Assembly: GCA_029216955.1 (NCBI GenBank)
Contig: JANAVB010015600.1
Span: forward strand, 26,136,182-26,200,181
DNA from: Iris pallida
Lineage: Eukaryota; Streptophyta; Magnoliopsida; Asparagales; Iridaceae
DNA: 64,000 bases
Direction of reading: 5' to 3'
The notes under the pieces are model-generated. The model was not told the origin of the DNA. It made no database searches and was given only the letters and a program-made list of their open reading frames with translations. Of this stretch, positions 12,253-23,490 are shown in pieces. Each line of letters opens with the position of its first letter. Positions within the stretch are counted from its first letter, which is position 1. The position numbers and the translations under genes were made by a program.

Positions 12253-12603
12253 TCAGGTCTGAAATAGATACGGATACTGCTCCCGTATCTCATCTTCTGG
12301 CTCCTAGGTAGACTCGCCTGGGGAATTATGTCGCCACATAACTCTGACTATGGGCGTCACAGAGTTCCTGATTTTCTTCTCACCTCTGTCTAAAATTGCC
12401 ACTAGCTTCTCTTGTACTGTGAGGCTGGATCCAATCTCCAGCTCTGAATGGTACAAGATGTGACTAGGATCCGGGATATAGCGTCTGAGCTGTGAAACGT
12501 GGAAGACATTGTGCACACCCTCAAGATTAGCTGATAGAGCTAATCGGTATGCTACTTCTCCAATTTGGCTCAAAACTTCGAATGGGCCGATGTACCTGGA
12601 GCT
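12253..12603 (-). pseudogene. Element B pol C-terminus with chromodomain
   Basis: The minus strand encodes the integrase C-terminal region (LSQIGEVAYRLALS, then VFHVSQLRRY) followed by a chromodomain-like block with LVAILDRGEKK, VTPIVRVMWRH and a terminal EPEDE motif. In other chromoviruses the chromodomain binds modified histone H3 and guides integration to heterochromatin. The frame is broken just before EPEDE: the conserved Trp of the ST-W-E motif reads TAG (near 12306). Translation would otherwise end at the TGA at 12253-12255. A frame change separates this part from the upstream integrase (12527-12844). Confidence 0.8.
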
Positions 12604-13809
12604 CAGCTTTCCTGCTCTGCCAAATCTGATAGTTCCCTATAGTAGGAGAAATCTTGATAAAGACATTATCTCCTGCTTCGAACTCCAGTGGTCGGTGACT
12701 GCTATCAGCCCAATGCTTCTGTCTGTCCTGAGCAATCATGAGCTTGTCTCTAATCACTTTTACCTTCTCTGCTGCATCGGTCACCATCTCAGGTCCAAGT
12801 AATACTCTTTCTCCTACGTCTCCCAAGCAAGTGGAGTACGGCAACGACGTCGATAGAGTGCCTCGAACGGTGTCATACCGATGCTATCTTGGTAGCTGTT
12901 GTTGTAGGAAAACTCTACCAAGTGTAAATGGTCTTTCCAAGACCCTCCAAATTCCAAGACGTAAGATCTCAGCATGTCTTCTAATGTCTGGATGGTTCTC
13001 TCCGATTGTCCGTCAGTTTGGGGATGATAGGCGGTGCTGAAATTCAATTGTGTTTCCAAACTATCGTGCAAACTCTTCCAAAAATGAGAGGTGAATCTGG
13101 TATCTCTGTCAGATACAATACTTACCGGAACTCCATGAATCCGGTAGATATGTTGCATGTACAGTGCTGCCAACTTCTCGGTGGATAGACCAACCTTGAA
13201 GGGGATAAAGTGAGCTGACTTTATCAGTCGGTCCACAATAACCCAAATGGCATCCTTTCCTTCTTTGGATCGAGGCAGTCCTGACATAAATTCTATTATT
13301 TTGTGTTCCTATTTCTACTCTGGGATGTCTAGCGGCTGCAACAATCCTGCTGGTCTCTGTCTGCTGGCTTTTACTTGTTGAAAAATTAAGCATCTAGCCA
13401 CAAATTTGGATACGTCCTTCTTCATTCCGTAGCACCACACTAAAGTACGCAAATCCCGATACATTTTATTAGCTCCTGGATGTATGGAATACTGCGACTG
13501 GTGCACTTCTTGCATCAGCTCATTCCTTAGTTCGCCAGTTGGTACGTAAAGCCTCGTACCATGCCTCATTTCTCCATCGTTGGTGATTGAGAATCCTTCA
13601 AGTGTTCCTTCCAGCACTTGATCTTTGAGTTTGAAAAGCGTCTCATCTTGAAATTGTGTCTCCTTGACTTTGTCCATCAGATTTGAACGCACTTGTAACT
13701 GCATCATTGATGATTCAACTCCTGGTATAATAGCTTCTCTTCCCAGCTTCTTCATTTCCTCTTCAGGCAATACAATCTCCAGTCCAAGCTTCTCTATGTC
13801 TTCCAGCAA
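12604..13809 (-). pseudogene. Element B integrase with zinc-binding HHCC domain
   Basis: From 13809 the minus strand encodes the linker after RNase H and the HHCC zinc finger (HQSQYSIHPGANKMY with downstream WCYGMKKD and CLIFQQ; the second Cys motif is degenerate). The DDE core follows: VIVDRLIKSAHF, IVSDRDTRF and a Glu in QSERTIQTLEDMLR. The domain would insert element cDNA into chromosomes. Between 13287 and 13315 the conserved Trp codons of the PE-W-K-W-EH motif both read TAG, and the integrase tail shifts frame near 12814-12844. The typical LYRRRCRTPL motif is intact. It lies between RNase H and the chromodomain. Confidence 0.85.
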
Positions 13810-13823
13810 ATGCTACTCTTTCG

Positions 13824-14362
13824 TCAGAAATATCGCCATCGGGTATCGACTAAGTGCATCTGCAACCACATTAGCCTTACCCGAATGGTACTGCAGGTCG
13901 ATGTCAAAATCTTCATCAGCTCCAGCCATCGCCTTTGTTGCATGTTCAGCTCCTTCTGAGTGAAAACATATTTAGAACTTTTTGGTCTGTAAATATTTCC
14001 ACTCTCTCTCCATAGAAATAATGCTTCCACAGCTTCAGTGCAAATATAACCGTTGCAAGCTCCAAATCATGCGTGGAATAGTTTTTCTTATGAGTCCGTA
14101 ATTGCCTAGATGCATAAGCAATTACTTTCCCATTTTGTTGAAGAACACAATCCAATCCTTTACCAGAAGCATCACTGTAGATTGAGAAACTGCCGGTACC
14201 TGCGGGTAGCGCAAGTATCGGTGCTGTTGTAAGTCTCTTCTTCAGTTCCTCAAATGCTGACTGGCAAGCTTCAGTCCACACAAATTCTTCATTCTTCCTT
14301 GTGAGCTTCGTCATCGGCTCAGCAATCCTGGCAAATTCCTTCACAAATTCGGTAGTATCCAT
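13824..14362 (-). pseudogene. Element B RNase H
   Basis: The minus frame from 14362 encodes the end of the reverse transcriptase connection ([16 protein letters not shown]) and RNase H, with [14 protein letters not shown] holding the first Asp, a [14 protein letters not shown] helix with the Glu, and IFTDQKVL holding the next Asp. RNase H would remove the RNA strand during reverse transcription. A frameshift near 13950 moves the reading frame, which continues as [16 protein letters not shown] in a second frame to about 13824. Another break joins it to the integrase frame starting at 13809. Confidence 0.85.
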
Positions 14363-14778
14363 CTAAGCCCAAGAAACTTCTGATTTCAGCAACTGAACTT
14401 GGTGTACTCCACTTCTCAATAGTAGCTATCTTCTTTGGATCCACCAAAATTCCTTCTCCTGTGACAACATGACCCAAAAAATCTACCTTGTCTAAGAAGA
14501 ATTCACATTTAGATAGCTTACCGTAGAGCTTCTCCTTCCTCAAGGTTCCCAGAACCTTCCTCAGGTGCTCTTCATGCTCTTCTTCGGTCTTCGAGTAGAT
14601 CAGGATGTCATCGATGAAGACAACAACAAACTGATCCAGATATTCATGGAAGACCTTGTTCATAAGGTTCATGAATACTGCAGGGGCATTCGTCAATCCA
14701 AACGGCATAACCAAAAATTCATACTGACCATATTTTGTGTTGAATGTCGTCTTTGGGATATCCTCCTTCCGGACCTTG
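14319..14778 (-). pseudogene. Element B reverse transcriptase, C-terminal part after the C insertion
   Basis: On the minus strand this resumes the reverse transcriptase interrupted at 42552: [26 protein letters not shown] and the catalytic [10 protein letters not shown] (FVVVFIDD, the YxDD-equivalent box), then [10 protein letters not shown] and FLGLDGYYR. The duplicated ATTTG at 14779-14783 and 42547-42551 marks the break, and reading straight across it restores the usual order of motifs. A frameshift after FLGLDGYYR, near 14350, passes to the RNase H frame. The ORF start at 14891 lies in the LTR of C and is an artefact. Confidence 0.9.
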
Positions 14779-14783
14779 ATTTG
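14779..14783. repeat. Left target-site duplication of element C (ATTTG)
   Basis: ATTTG just before the LTR of C at 14784; the same five bases follow the other LTR at 42547-42551, both inside the B reverse transcriptase. Confidence 0.85.
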
Positions 14784-15022
14784 TGTAGAAGCATGGAATT
14801 TCATAACCAGAAATCCTATGCGCATAACACTACATGTGCCAGGAAGCTCAGATAAAGTACTTGGCACAGCAAACGACAAAAGCTTAGACATTAAAAAAAA
14901 ATTTATTTCATATAAAAGTCTATTACATGTCTAAAAAAAAGGCTGTACAAAGGAGAACTTCTACAAAAAGAAAAGACCCTAAGTCTACAGCCTGGCGCAG
15001 CAACCACCATGCGCTCTAAAAC

Positions 15023-15180
15023 ATGCACATCTCTTTGGCGTCTCAGGTTGGCGCATCACTTCGGCGTCTCAGTTTGGCGCATCACTTCAGCAGCTCAGTT
15101 ATGTGCTGCCCTTCAGCGTCTCAGTCAGGCGCATCTTTTCGGCGTCTCAGTCAGGCACATCTCTTCAAGAGCCTCAGTTA
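15023..15180 (+). repeat. GGCGCATC / GGCGTCTCAG tandem repeats in the C LTR
   Basis: Units of about 26-30 bp built from GGCGCATC-ACTTC and GGCGTCTCAG repeat about five times, with the later units diverged (AGCGTCTCAG, GGCACATC). The same array occurs at about 40630-40790 in the other LTR. Confidence 0.75.
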
Positions 15181-16630
15181 TATGCATCATAAAGTCTCAG
15201 CATATACGCCTTACCTCGACCCGATCAAATGCTTCGACTAATGAAGCATTTATTGAACAGAACGAGGGTGGGCAATCAACCCCCTAGCTGGAGGAAGAGC
15301 TCTCCAAACGGCAAAAGGAGGCTTTCAACACAACCAGAATGTGCAACACCCACTCTAGCAGGAGGAGGAGCTCTCCCAAAGCCCAAGGAAGATGATCGGA
15401 AAACCGTAATTCCAATGGCTCTTCCAGCATAACGGAGACGAGGCTCGAGCATCCCGATCTTTGGATGCAACAGGCACCTTCCGCCTGCCTCAGAAGCCTT
15501 CGACTCCGACTTTTGGATGTAACAGTCACCTTCAAGTGCATCAATGAAGACAATGCGTCGCATCTTCACCCTCGGGAACATCTCGTCAACAGAATGTGCT
15601 CGAGCAAACAAGTTCATTTCGGGAGGACATGAGAGAACGAGAAGTAAACTCTCTCATTGCCACTATTTATAGGTCGGGCAAATCAAACCCATGCGCCAAG
15701 TGGCGGGCTCTCCGAATCCCGTGCAATGAATTTGCATTAATGATGATGAACCTGACGTTTCGGATTCAGCCAAGTCAAAACAGCTATTTAAAGCACTTGA
15801 AGAACGTAACTGTCGGGCCAATAAAGACGTGTCATACAAACGGATGCGCCGGTCAGACCGCACATCATACTGACGCGCCCACCAGCACCAAGCGCCTTGT
15901 AAGGATGCGCCCATGCGTACCCATACGCCTAGTGGAACGCAGATCGATGCGCCCACTCAACAGCCCATCATCCGTCAAAGAACATTAAATGCTGAAGTCT
16001 GACACGACAGCAGCCAGTCCCCGAGGACTGAACGGTTGATAAATTTTTCAGAAGACTAAGCGTCACTGACCTCGGCATCATCATTACTTCCCTCCGGCGG
16101 TTACAAGCCACGTGGCCGCCCAACCATTTCGCATGTGCCTCCACAGCCATGCGCCCAAATCTCTTCATGCGCCTCAAAAGCCATGCGCCTCAGACTCTTT
16201 CTCTGATCCCTAAAGACAGAAGTCAAAGTCATTACTGAAGCCTCGCATGCGCCTCAAAAGCCGTGCGCCCAGACTGGTTCGTGACTCCTAAAGGTTACAA
16301 GCCAAAGTCTCCTTATGCGCCCAATCCTAGGCGCATCCTATCAGATTACTCTCCACCAAATCCGAGATCTTTGAGCAACGGATACGCGCCACGTGTCCCT
16401 TGACTCAGTTCAGCCGATGAAGGGGTGCTAATCATCCAAGATCTTATCAACCGAAAGATCTTCTTTACTGCTACGTGTCAGCTCTACCGTAGCCCACAAA
16501 TGCAACGAAAAGAGTTCAAACTCCTCAATCCGAGCGCGTCGCCCATGTACCTCTATCAGCAATTACCACGTGGCATCCCCACAAACCGACGCATCCTACA
16601 TATGCGCGCATGAGTAGCCAGCCTGCAGAC

Positions 16631-16640
16631 TATAAATAAA
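16631..16640 (+). promoter_or_regulatory. TATA box of C, 5' LTR
   Basis: TATAAATAAA, conserved as TATAAATAG at 42240-42248 in the 3' LTR. It is about 300 bp upstream of the LTR end and about 285 bp upstream of the polyadenylation signal. Confidence 0.65.
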
Positions 16641-16915
16641 GGGATCATTTTCTTCTGAAAGGAGGCCACGAACCTACAAACACACACACAGAGAGGCGGA
16701 TACAGACACTCAACGTCTTCTTCTTCTTCGTGAGCTCCAGCACCCAGAGCAACTCAGACCTTCACAGAACCGATAACCGTCGTCAGATCGTCAATGGAGT
16801 CAACGTATTACCACTCGTTCCATCGACACAAGGGACCCAGATAAACAAAAGTGTTCTCCTAGGACTACGTCTAAGTCCTATATTATAATACTGTTCTGTT
16901 TGTATTGAAATTTGC

Positions 16916-16921
16916 AATAAA
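16916..16921 (+). promoter_or_regulatory. Polyadenylation signal of the C LTR
   Basis: AATAAA about 20 bp before the LTR terminus, conserved in the other LTR near 42523-42528. Confidence 0.5.
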
Positions 16922-16943
16922 AAGATTTTAATGGCAAACAAGC

Positions 16944-16962
16944 TAGCGACTCTGCTGGGGAC
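16944..16962 (+). other. Primer-binding site of element C (decayed)
   Basis: TAGCGACTCTGCTGGGGAC lies three bases after the LTR. Tat/Ogre-type elements have a TGGCGACTC-like site here, usually assigned to a tRNA-Arg primer. The expected initial TGG (complement of tRNA CCA) reads TAG, so priming would be impaired. The tRNA identity is from memory of the family and was not searched. Confidence 0.6.
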
Positions 16963-17005
16963 CTCTTTCTTCTCCACCGAGAAAGCTGTGTTGTAATCCG
17001 ACGAC

Positions 17006-18581
17006 GTGAAGGTGGGCTCCTCCCATAAGACGCTGGTCGTATGCCTCAATCAACAGGCGTATGAGGAGTTCATCTCTGAAGGCAGCGCAAGTCCTTCGAA
17101 GCGGCTGCCAAAGCCGAAGAAGACTCGCCAAGTCTGGGTGCGCAAGATCGAGGCCCCTGGCACCACCATAGAAGGAGATGCGCCGATGCAGTCCATCCTT
17201 CTCGCTGACGACCTCAGCAGCCAGGATGCGCCCACCGGTACAGCACATCTCTCGGAAAAGCGTGGTGCTGACCACATTCTCCAGCCATCTCCTTCTCAGA
17301 CAAGGAAGATGCGCCGACGGAGCAAGGGCGCAGCTAATGCCCTGCGTATCACCTCTGATGCACCACAGAAGGCTTCTGTCTTTGACAGACTCACTCGCTG
17401 TCGTAGCGAGGAGAATTTGGACTCTGAGTACTATGCATTCCAGCGGGCTGGTACGAAGAAGTCCAAGGAGCACAGACCATACGCCACAAACGTGCTATGC
17501 CGGCAGCAAACCAGAAGCATGCGCTCACAATCATGCGTGCTGCTGATGGTAAGCTATATAAGGTCGACTTGGGTGCTTTTGTGCCAGAAATGAGCCGACC
17601 TTCAAAGTCCTTGTCTTACTTGGGCACATATGTTGCATTCGTAACCAAGTCGAGCAAGATAAACCATGTGGTCTTGAACTCCCGCGCCTCCGCTGGTTGT
17701 GCGTCTGAGATTCGTTCAAGTCACAGTAAATATTGTTCCCCCACTACTGATCTGAGCGCATGTTTTACGTTGGATCAGGGGCACAACATTCATTTGACCA
17801 CCTCGGCGCTTGGCCTTGCCATGCGCCTGATAGGGGTACGAAAGTGGCACTCTCCTCCAACGAGCTGCGTAACGTGATCTCTCACAAACGCCGATCAGGA
17901 GAGTCGACTGACAAGCACAATGCGCCCTTCACAGGGCACACCTGTGCTGTAGTCACCATCAACTGCTGTTGTAAGACAGCGGTCCCGCCAAGACAGTCGG
18001 TGTTCCAGAGGCTACAATCATCAACACCTCTCCGATGTCGCCTCGGAAAGAAGGTGTCCATTGAAGAGGAACCAGAACTACAAGTTGCTTCATGCAACGT
18101 AATCACCAACTTCTCATCAATCCGAAAGACGACTGGTAATTCCTCGTCCTCATCCAAAAGCCAGCCGAGGAAAACCAAGACGACTGTCCCGTCCTCTGGA
18201 GTGTTTGAAGGCACTCGGGGGAGAAAGAAGGTCTTGGAGGAAGCTGGGAGTAGTCAAGCCCCTGTCGATCCTCCTTCTGAAGGCGAAGACGTCCTCCAGA
18301 ACATAGCTGGGGGTAGCCAAGTCCTTGCTGATCGTCCTCCTGAAGGCGAAGACGTCCTCCAGAACGTAGCTGGGGGTAGCCAAGTCCTTGCTGATCGTCC
18401 TCCTGAAGACGAAGACGTCCTCCAGAACATAGCTGGGGGTAGCCAAGTCCTTGCTGATCGTCCTCCTGAAGATGAAGACGTCCTCCAGAGCACAGATGAG
18501 GCTAGCCACGTCCTTCCTGAAGGCGAAGATATCCTCCAAGACATAGCTGGGGGTAGACAGGACGAAGCTCCAGGGAGGTAA
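17006..18581 (+). pseudogene. Element C 5' ORF region upstream of gag
   Basis: An extra open region before gag, as in many Tat/Ogre elements. It runs in three frames (17006-17593, 17497-17877, 17760-18581), so at least two frameshifts or introns are needed. The first frame starts with GTG, not ATG. The motif KASVFDRL occurs near 17370-17395 and a related RQSVFQRLQ near 17990-18015; short SVFDRL motifs are familiar from plant gypsy polyproteins. The protein is basic in its first half and acidic in its last hundred residues, where 21-residue repeats occur. The function is not known. Confidence 0.55.
18285..18581 (+). repeat. Coding tandem repeat, 63-bp units (EDVLQNIAGGSQVLADRPPE)
   Basis: Units begin at 18285, 18348, 18411 and 18474 (exactly 63 bp) and a shortened one at 18525. 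They encode 21-residue acidic repeats. A related partial unit precedes 18285. The spacing keeps the reading frame open. Confidence 0.85.
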
Positions 18582-18658
18582 CTCCCCTACAGGAGAGTGA
18601 GGCCGAGAGTGAAGCCTCAACCGATCCATCCACTTGTAGCCGTGTCCTGACAGTATAC

Positions 18659-20281
18659 ATGACTGCGAGTGATGCCGAGCCAGATGCGTCGCCAGTAGAC
18701 CTTGTCCAGCACATGGATACCTTGGAGGAAGGACTCAAAACTCTCTCTGCCTCCATGCAAATACTGACTCAAGTGGTGTTCGAGATACGGTCAGCTTTGG
18801 CCAGGGCACCGTCTACTGGTCCTGACCCAGGGGCCAATGGAGAATCAAGTATACCCCTTCAACGGGTATCCTTGGATACAGATCGTCACGAGGCACCTCG
18901 GACATCGGAGCCATCAAATGCTCAACTCCAGGCTATACCACCTTCCCCGAATCCCAGTTCCACAGAAGACGTGGTTGAGATGATCAGGGACTTGCGCGAG
19001 CGCTTTGAGTCCAAGAACAGACAGGAGGAGTGCCAGAAGATGGGAATCCCACAACCATACCCCCTCGAATGGAACAAAGTGGTTTATCCTCCCAAGTATA
19101 AACCACAGACATTGACACCATACGACGAAAAGGACTCTCCGTGCCGCTATCTGACGTACTTTCAGTCTCAAACGGGATATCTCCCGAAGGAAGACGCGCT
19201 ACTCACCAGCATATTTGTCGAGGCGTTGAAAGGAGTAGCTTACGACTGGTACTACAGTCTCCCCGACAACTCTATATCTTTCTTCGATGACTTGACGCGT
19301 CTCTTCCTCGATCGTTTCTACGACGGAGGAAAGGACATGACCATGGCATCCCTCATAGAGATACGTCAGAAGAAGAAGGAAACAGTTCGAGCATTCATCG
19401 AACGGTTCCGACAAGCCTGCTTCAGACTACCCTTGGGTATGCCAGAACATGCGCTCCTCTCCTCCTGCAGCATAAACATGCTGCCTGCGATCAAACTCTG
19501 GCTCAACTCCACTCCTCCTCCCGACTGAAGTTCCTTGATCATCGAGGCCGAGGCAGCTGAAAAGAAGGCGTCCAATGCTCGTCTTCTGGGAGTCAGTTTC
19601 CCTGCCTTTGAGGACAAGGGAAAACCTAACAACCTTGGACGATAGACGAAGGGGAAGCAGGCATTGACTGTCAATGCCTCCAAAGGTGCATCGGCACCCA
19701 CTCAGAAGCCTCCACTTGCACCAAGGCCAAAGGAGGTTTATTCTTTCAACGATGAAGACACCCTACAACTCTTCGAGATATTGAAGCAGGGTGACAAGAT
19801 CAAGTTGCCGGACCCGAAGCATCCCGATGAGGTTGGGAAAGTGGACCATCCGAGGTACTGTCACTACCATCGGTTTGTCGGACATTCAACTAAGGACTGC
19901 TAGGTCCTCAAGAACTACATCCAGCGCATGATCAATGCGGATGTTATCTCCATCGACTACGAGGAGAAAATGGTCTCGGCTAACCTGGTGTCACTCCAAT
20001 TTGGCACCTTGCCGCCAACCACAATGCAAGATGGTGTCGTCCCCGTCCTAAAGGCGACAATGGAGGTGGTCAATCTACCACCTACTCGTGACAACGTGAG
20101 TGGACTCATCCCACTCACCACATCTCGAGGAGAGGTCTTATGGGTTCATCCCGATTTCGTTTCCGAGGTTACTCAACCGGGGGTACGCTCTACCTCCAAA
20201 GCTAAGGACAAGAAGATCAAGTCTTACCGCATGGTCTCTTTCTCTGCAGAGGAGGCTCTTCCTGTAAAAACCCGTTCGTAG
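18659..20281 (+). pseudogene. Element C gag
   Basis: Encodes the capsid-like protein that packages element RNA. The frame opening at 18659 has an N-terminal coiled-coil-like stretch (about residues 15-45), a proline-rich linker, and then the gag core with WYYSLPDNSISFF, LFLDRFYDGGK and ETVRAFIERFRQACF. Past stops at 19526-19528 and about 19643-19645 the same frame continues to a zinc-knuckle-like CHYHRFVGHSTKDC near 19857-19900, typical of Tat gag. Another stop (TAG) follows directly, then more same-frame sequence to 20281. The single frame running into pol at 22860 shows that gag and pol were one polyprotein. Only nonsense changes break it in this part. Confidence 0.8.
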
Positions 20282-21022
20282 CTGAACGTCCAACCCGACG
20301 AAGCTGCCGTCGAGGTGGTGCCTCCCTGCACTGCCCCTGCTGCCGAAGAAGGAGGTCCATCCAAGCCTCTAACGGCCAATAAACAGAAGCATGTAGAGGC
20401 CCGTTTCGACAAGCCTTTACGAAGGAAAAATGCTTCGGGGCTAGCCAAGTCCCACAACTTCGACATACTGGCACAACTTGCCAGTACTCCTGCCCGCCTA
20501 TCTCTGTTTGAGCTTCTTCGTCTTTCCAAGGACACTCGTGAAGCTCTCTGTGAAGCTCTGAAGGATGCTGAGTCCTTCATCAGTCAAGTCAAGCAGCCTG
20601 AAGATCTCCCGACTATATGTGCGTATTGCCATTATGCGGATGAAGTTATCCCCAACATAACCTTCACCCAATAAGAAATGTTGCTCAAGCACAACCGGCA
20701 CAACAGTCTACTGTATTATACAGGGTATGTCGGTTCCGTCAAGGTGAAGATCGATCCAGGGTCTTCCCTCAGCATCATCCCGAAGATGCTACTCTCAATA
20801 CTGGGGATCCCAATGTACCGTATGGCGCCTTCCAACACTACAATCAGCGGCTTCAATGCTAGCAAAAGCGAGCCGCTGGAAAAAATGCGGCTGAAATGTC
20901 ATATCAGTAACCTCCGAACCGAGGTGACTTGCTATGTCGTGGACGCTGACGTCAACTACAACCTCATATTGGGTCATCCGTGGCTGCATGAGTATATGGT
21001 GGTGCCATCTACACTCCACTAA
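20282..21022 (+). pseudogene. Element C aspartic protease
   Basis: The protease would cut the gag-pol polyprotein. In the same frame as gag, the core reads VKIDPGSSLSIIP, with the catalytic Asp-x-Gly box as DPGS rather than the usual DSGS, and then LILGHPWLHEY, the conserved second motif of plant gypsy proteases. It spans about 20730-21000. In-frame stops lie at about 20281, 20674 and 21022; the last replaces the usual Gln of the STLH-Q-C motif (TAA for CAA). The stretch 20282-20677 is a linker with no recognised domain. Confidence 0.8.
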
Positions 21023-21025
21023 TGT

Positions 21026-21960
21026 ATGAAGTATGTGTCCACCAACGACATCATCCGGACAGAGTTCGCAGACATTGACCCTTTCAAGGGGGTCGAAGCC
21101 TACTTCACCGACTCTACCTTATACAAGTCGCCGGATGAAAAGGAAGCCAATGATGCTGACGATGAAGCAGAAGTGGCAGCAGAGCCGGACATGGAGCCAG
21201 AGATGATTCCCGACGCTCCTTTGAAAATTCGACTCAAAGGGAAACCGCCTCAGATTCTGCCTCCCATGATCATCAGGCTACCTGAAAAAGCACCAACTGC
21301 TCTAGGTAGAACACCTACTGAAGCTCCCTTGAAGATACGGCTCAAGGGAAAGCCGTCTCAAACATCGGCTCCCCTTGTCGCAAAATTACAGGGGAAGGCA
21401 CCAATCACTGGAGGCGTAGTTGAGGCACCTCTAAAGGTGCGTCTTAAAGGTAAGCCTCCGCAATCATCCGTCTCATCCAAGCTGCTGGAGGAGGCCCACG
21501 TAGCCCTCTCAGACCCCAAGGTTAAAGCTGCGGTGGACTCTCCCGGTCCAACCCCAGTACCCACAGATGAAGAGCTAGGGGAATATATATCTGCTGATGT
21601 AGATGCACCCTCTCTGGACAATATAATCCCGCGGGACAAAATCTCGTGTTTCATCAATAATAGAGTGTCTTTTAATTATTCTAGTCTTCCATATTGGAAT
21701 GCCATGTATACATTAGATAATGCTCAACGGTCGTTGCAAACACAAATAACGACCGTCAATCATGTAAATCAAGTAGTCCCGTCCCAAGGGGTCTGTTTTG
21801 TAGTCCCGCCACGGAATCGAGACAAAGAATCCATCATCTTCGGCAAAGTCGAGCGTCATCAAGACCTCTCGCCACTCGAGCATGAACCAGATACCGGCAG
21901 AATATAAGTCTATCGGTACACGGATAAAATACAAGAACCAGATACCGACAGAATACAAGT
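21026..21960 (+). pseudogene. Element C protease-to-reverse transcriptase linker with lysine-rich repeats
   Basis: This open stretch links protease and reverse transcriptase. Its start is acidic (EKEANDADDEAEVAAEPDME). Then come three copies of APLKIRLKGKPPQ or close variants beginning at 21215, 21323 and 21425, each followed by a diverged tail with another basic-Leu motif. The latter part (about 21700-21907) is unrecognised. A short direct repeat of about 50 bp, with cores at 21886-21909 and 21935-21959, overlaps the stop at 21905-21907. The basic repeats could bind nucleic acid, but that is inference. Confidence 0.6.
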
Positions 21961-22888
21961 CGAACAGATCGACCTTGGGGATGGATCTTCTTCCAAACCC
22001 ATCTTCATCAGCGAAAGCCTAAAAGGAGAGGACCGAGAATCTTTGGTCGAATTGGCTAAAGAATATATCGATGTCTTCGCCTGGAGCTATGAAGACATGC
22101 CGGGACTTGATCCTTAGATCGCGATGCATAGGCTTAACATCTTACCTGATGCCAAGCCTATAAAGCAAAAACAGCGACATTTTTGTCCTGACATCATGAA
22201 CGCTATCGATCAAGAAGTGGACAAACGCTTGACCAGCGGGTTTATCCGTGAAGAACAACACCCGGATTGGGTGGCCAATGTCGTCCCTGTCACCAAAAAA
22301 AATGGAAAGATACGGGTCTGCATCGACTACAGAGATCTCAATGCTGCTTGCCCGAAAGACGAATTCCTGCTTCCGATCACTGATGTAATGATCGACAATA
22401 CATGCGGCTTCGAACGTATGTCTTTCATGGACGGGTATTCGGGCTACAACCAGATCAAGATATTTCCCGATGACGCAAAACACACGTCGTTCAGAACGCC
22501 GAAAGGAATTTTCTGCTACACAGTAATGCCCTTCGGCTTGAAGAATGCTGGTGCTACATACCAACGAGCTATGAGTACCATCTTCCGTTAATATCTTTGT
22601 AAAACAGTCGAATGCTATGTTGATGACATCGCAGTCAAGAGCCGTCTCGAAGGGGATCACCTACAAAACCTGAAGACAGTCTTCGATCTCATGCGAGCGC
22701 ATCAACTCAAGTTGAACCCCGTTAAATCCTTCCTTGGGGTTTCTAGCAGAAAATTCTTGGGCTTCATTATTACGGCAAAAGGCATTCATGTCGATCCCGA
22801 GAAGACCAAGGCTATCCTTGACATGGACCCTCCGAAGAACCTCCGAGAACTTCGAGGCCTGCAGGGACGTACATCCGAAGGTTTATAG
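21961..22888 (+). pseudogene. Element C reverse transcriptase
   Basis: Same frame as gag. Motifs in order: FAWSYEDMPGLDP at the entry, then KKNGKIRVCIDYRDLNAACP, SFMDGYSGYNQIKI, FGLKNAGATYQRAM, the catalytic CYVDDIAVKS, and LNPVKSFLGVSSRKFLGFII. The domain copies element RNA into DNA. In-frame stops follow GLDP (about 22117) and IFR (22589-22591, just before the YVDD box). A frameshift near 22860-22900, after NLRELRG, passes the reading to the RNase H frame at 22927. All catalytic Asp residues are preserved. Confidence 0.9.
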
Positions 22889-23490
22889 CAAACCTCTCCG
22901 AAAAATGTCAACCCTTCACCCAGCTCTTGAAGAAGGGGGTCTCCTACGTCTGGACAGAAGAATGCCAGCAAGCTTTCGACGATATCAAAGCTTACCTGAC
23001 GAGCCCGCCAGTCCTGGTGGCACCCGTCGTAGGCAAACCGTTTCTCCTCTACGTCCGTGCCATGGATCATTTCTTCGGCGCTCTGCTGGCTCAGAACAGC
23101 GATGCGGGCTACGAGCAAGCTATCTACTACCTCAGTTGGACACTGATCGGGGCCGAACATCGGTACAACCTCGTTGAAAATGAATGTCTGGCTTTGGTGT
23201 TCGCCATCCAGAAGACTCGCCATTATGTCTCGGGCCAGACAATTCATGTCATCTCCCGAGTCAATCCACTCAGGGTTCTTATGACGAAGCCAGGATCATT
23301 GAACTCCCGGCTAGCTACATGGGCGATCCTGTTGACGTCGTACAACATGGTGTTTATTCCACAAAAAGCCGTCAAGGGCCAAGCTCTGGCCGACTTTTTA
23401 GCTGCACACCCTATCCCAGAGTCCTCCAGACTCTATGAAGATATCCCGGATGAGATCCAAGAATCAAACGTCACCGAAAAAAGCTTCGTT
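22889..23490 (+). pseudogene. Element C RNase H (first copy)
   Basis: The frame at 22927 encodes WTEECQQAFDDIKAYL, LLYVRAMDHFFGALL, YYLSWTLIGAEHRYN and ENECLALVFAIQKTRHY, then VISRVNPLRVL. The usual first Asp of the LYI-S/A-D motif is replaced (LYVRAMDHFF has Arg-Ala at the expected place), so activity is doubtful. This is the ordinary retroelement RNase H that directly follows reverse transcriptase. Confidence 0.8.

Larger units (their letters stand above)
14784..16940 (+). mobile_element. Element C, 5' LTR
   Basis: A 2157-bp LTR. It has GGCGTCTCAG/GGCGCATC repeats at 15023-15180, many ATGCGCC motifs at about 15820-16400, a TATA box at 16631, a polyadenylation signal at 16916-16921 and the end CAAACA at 16940. 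The open frames here (for example 15276-15617) are conserved in the other LTR only because the DNA is; no protein domain is recognised. Confidence 0.9.

Noticed and set aside
15276..15617. 113-codon minus-strand open frame in the C LTR
   Set aside because: Antisense of LTR sequence with repeats, no domain; the conserved DNA explains the similar frame at 40962-41258.
22142..22660. 172-codon minus-strand open frame over C reverse transcriptase
   Set aside because: Shadow of the reverse transcriptase on the other strand.
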